A stretch of DNA of 64,000 bases from positions 3,596,001 to 3,660,000 of the forward strand of contig NC_018632.1 in NCBI RefSeq assembly GCF_000172635.2, written 5' to 3'. This DNA comes from Alteromonas macleodii ATCC 27126 (GTDB lineage Bacteria > Pseudomonadota > Gammaproteobacteria > Enterobacterales > Alteromonadaceae). Both the position numbers and the translations under genes were made by a program. Of this stretch, positions 63,948-64,000 are shown piece after piece. Within the stretch, counting starts at the first letter, position 1. Every line of letters begins with the position of its first letter. A model generated the notes under the pieces. It ran no database searches, was not told the DNA's origin, and was given only the letters and a program-made list of their open reading frames with translations.

Positions 63948-64000
63948 AGTTTTTATGTCTATTGAGAATTAGTTGTTAAGCTAATTCGCGATAGCAGTTA

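Overview
The window reads as chromosomal DNA of a marine gammaproteobacterium, most likely Alteromonas or a close relative. This is inferred from protein flavour and gene content: a TonB receptor, a BCCT transporter, an Alteromonadales-type curli locus, many LuxR-type response regulators, and a Pseudomonas ped/exa-like PQQ alcohol-oxidation region. No rRNA, tRNA, CRISPR array, insertion sequence or integrase was recognised.

Layout. (1) 1-4.3 kb: end of an unknown gene, a divergent S-adenosylhomocysteinase-like protein, a 7TM-GGDEF diguanylate cyclase and an AEC transporter. (2) 4.4-19.5 kb: a PQQ island with cytochrome c, a type I quinoprotein alcohol dehydrogenase carrying the Asp-x-Asp signature of lanthanide enzymes, a MxaJ/XoxJ/PedG-like periplasmic protein, a four-gene ABC export/uptake operon (PedA1A2BC/Lut type), a frameshifted M17 aminopeptidase, and pqqA-B-C-D-E plus an M16 pqqF. 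The 23-residue pqqA gene is at 14163-14234. (3) 19.6-24.7 kb: a TonB receptor with a polyaspartate loop, a porin and a SHOCT-like protein. (4) 25-35 kb: regulation and aldehyde oxidation, with an ErbR/AgmR-like regulator, an operon of exaC aldehyde dehydrogenase, NosR-like flavo-iron-sulfur protein, FIST protein and hybrid kinase, and a second kinase/regulator pair. (5) 35-40 kb: a BdlA-like soluble chemoreceptor and mmsAB with its LysR regulator. (6) 40.8-48.7 kb: a secreted zinc metalloprotease with a separate propeptide-like partner, a BCCT transporter, and L- and D-lactate dehydrogenases. (7) 49-56 kb: a curli operon with a csgD-like regulator and a large subtilase. (8) 56.5-64 kb: a third kinase/regulator pair, a thioredoxin-like lipoprotein, rhlE, an MscS channel and a small helical protein.

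The most interesting result is a recurring 16-bp palindrome, consensus TCCTCCTTTAGGAGGA, found about 70-125 bp before the start codons of the cytochrome c, alcohol dehydrogenase, XoxJ-like protein and ABC operon (one shared divergent site), pqqA, the TonB receptor and the aldehyde dehydrogenase operon. A variant lies inside a 30-bp perfect inverted repeat before a sensor kinase gene. This links cofactor synthesis, metal or cofactor uptake, alcohol oxidation, aldehyde oxidation and signalling into one predicted regulon. Together with the Asp-x-Asp dehydrogenase and the Asp-rich receptor, it suggests a lanthanide- and PQQ-dependent alcohol oxidation system. The metal assignment is inference and untested.
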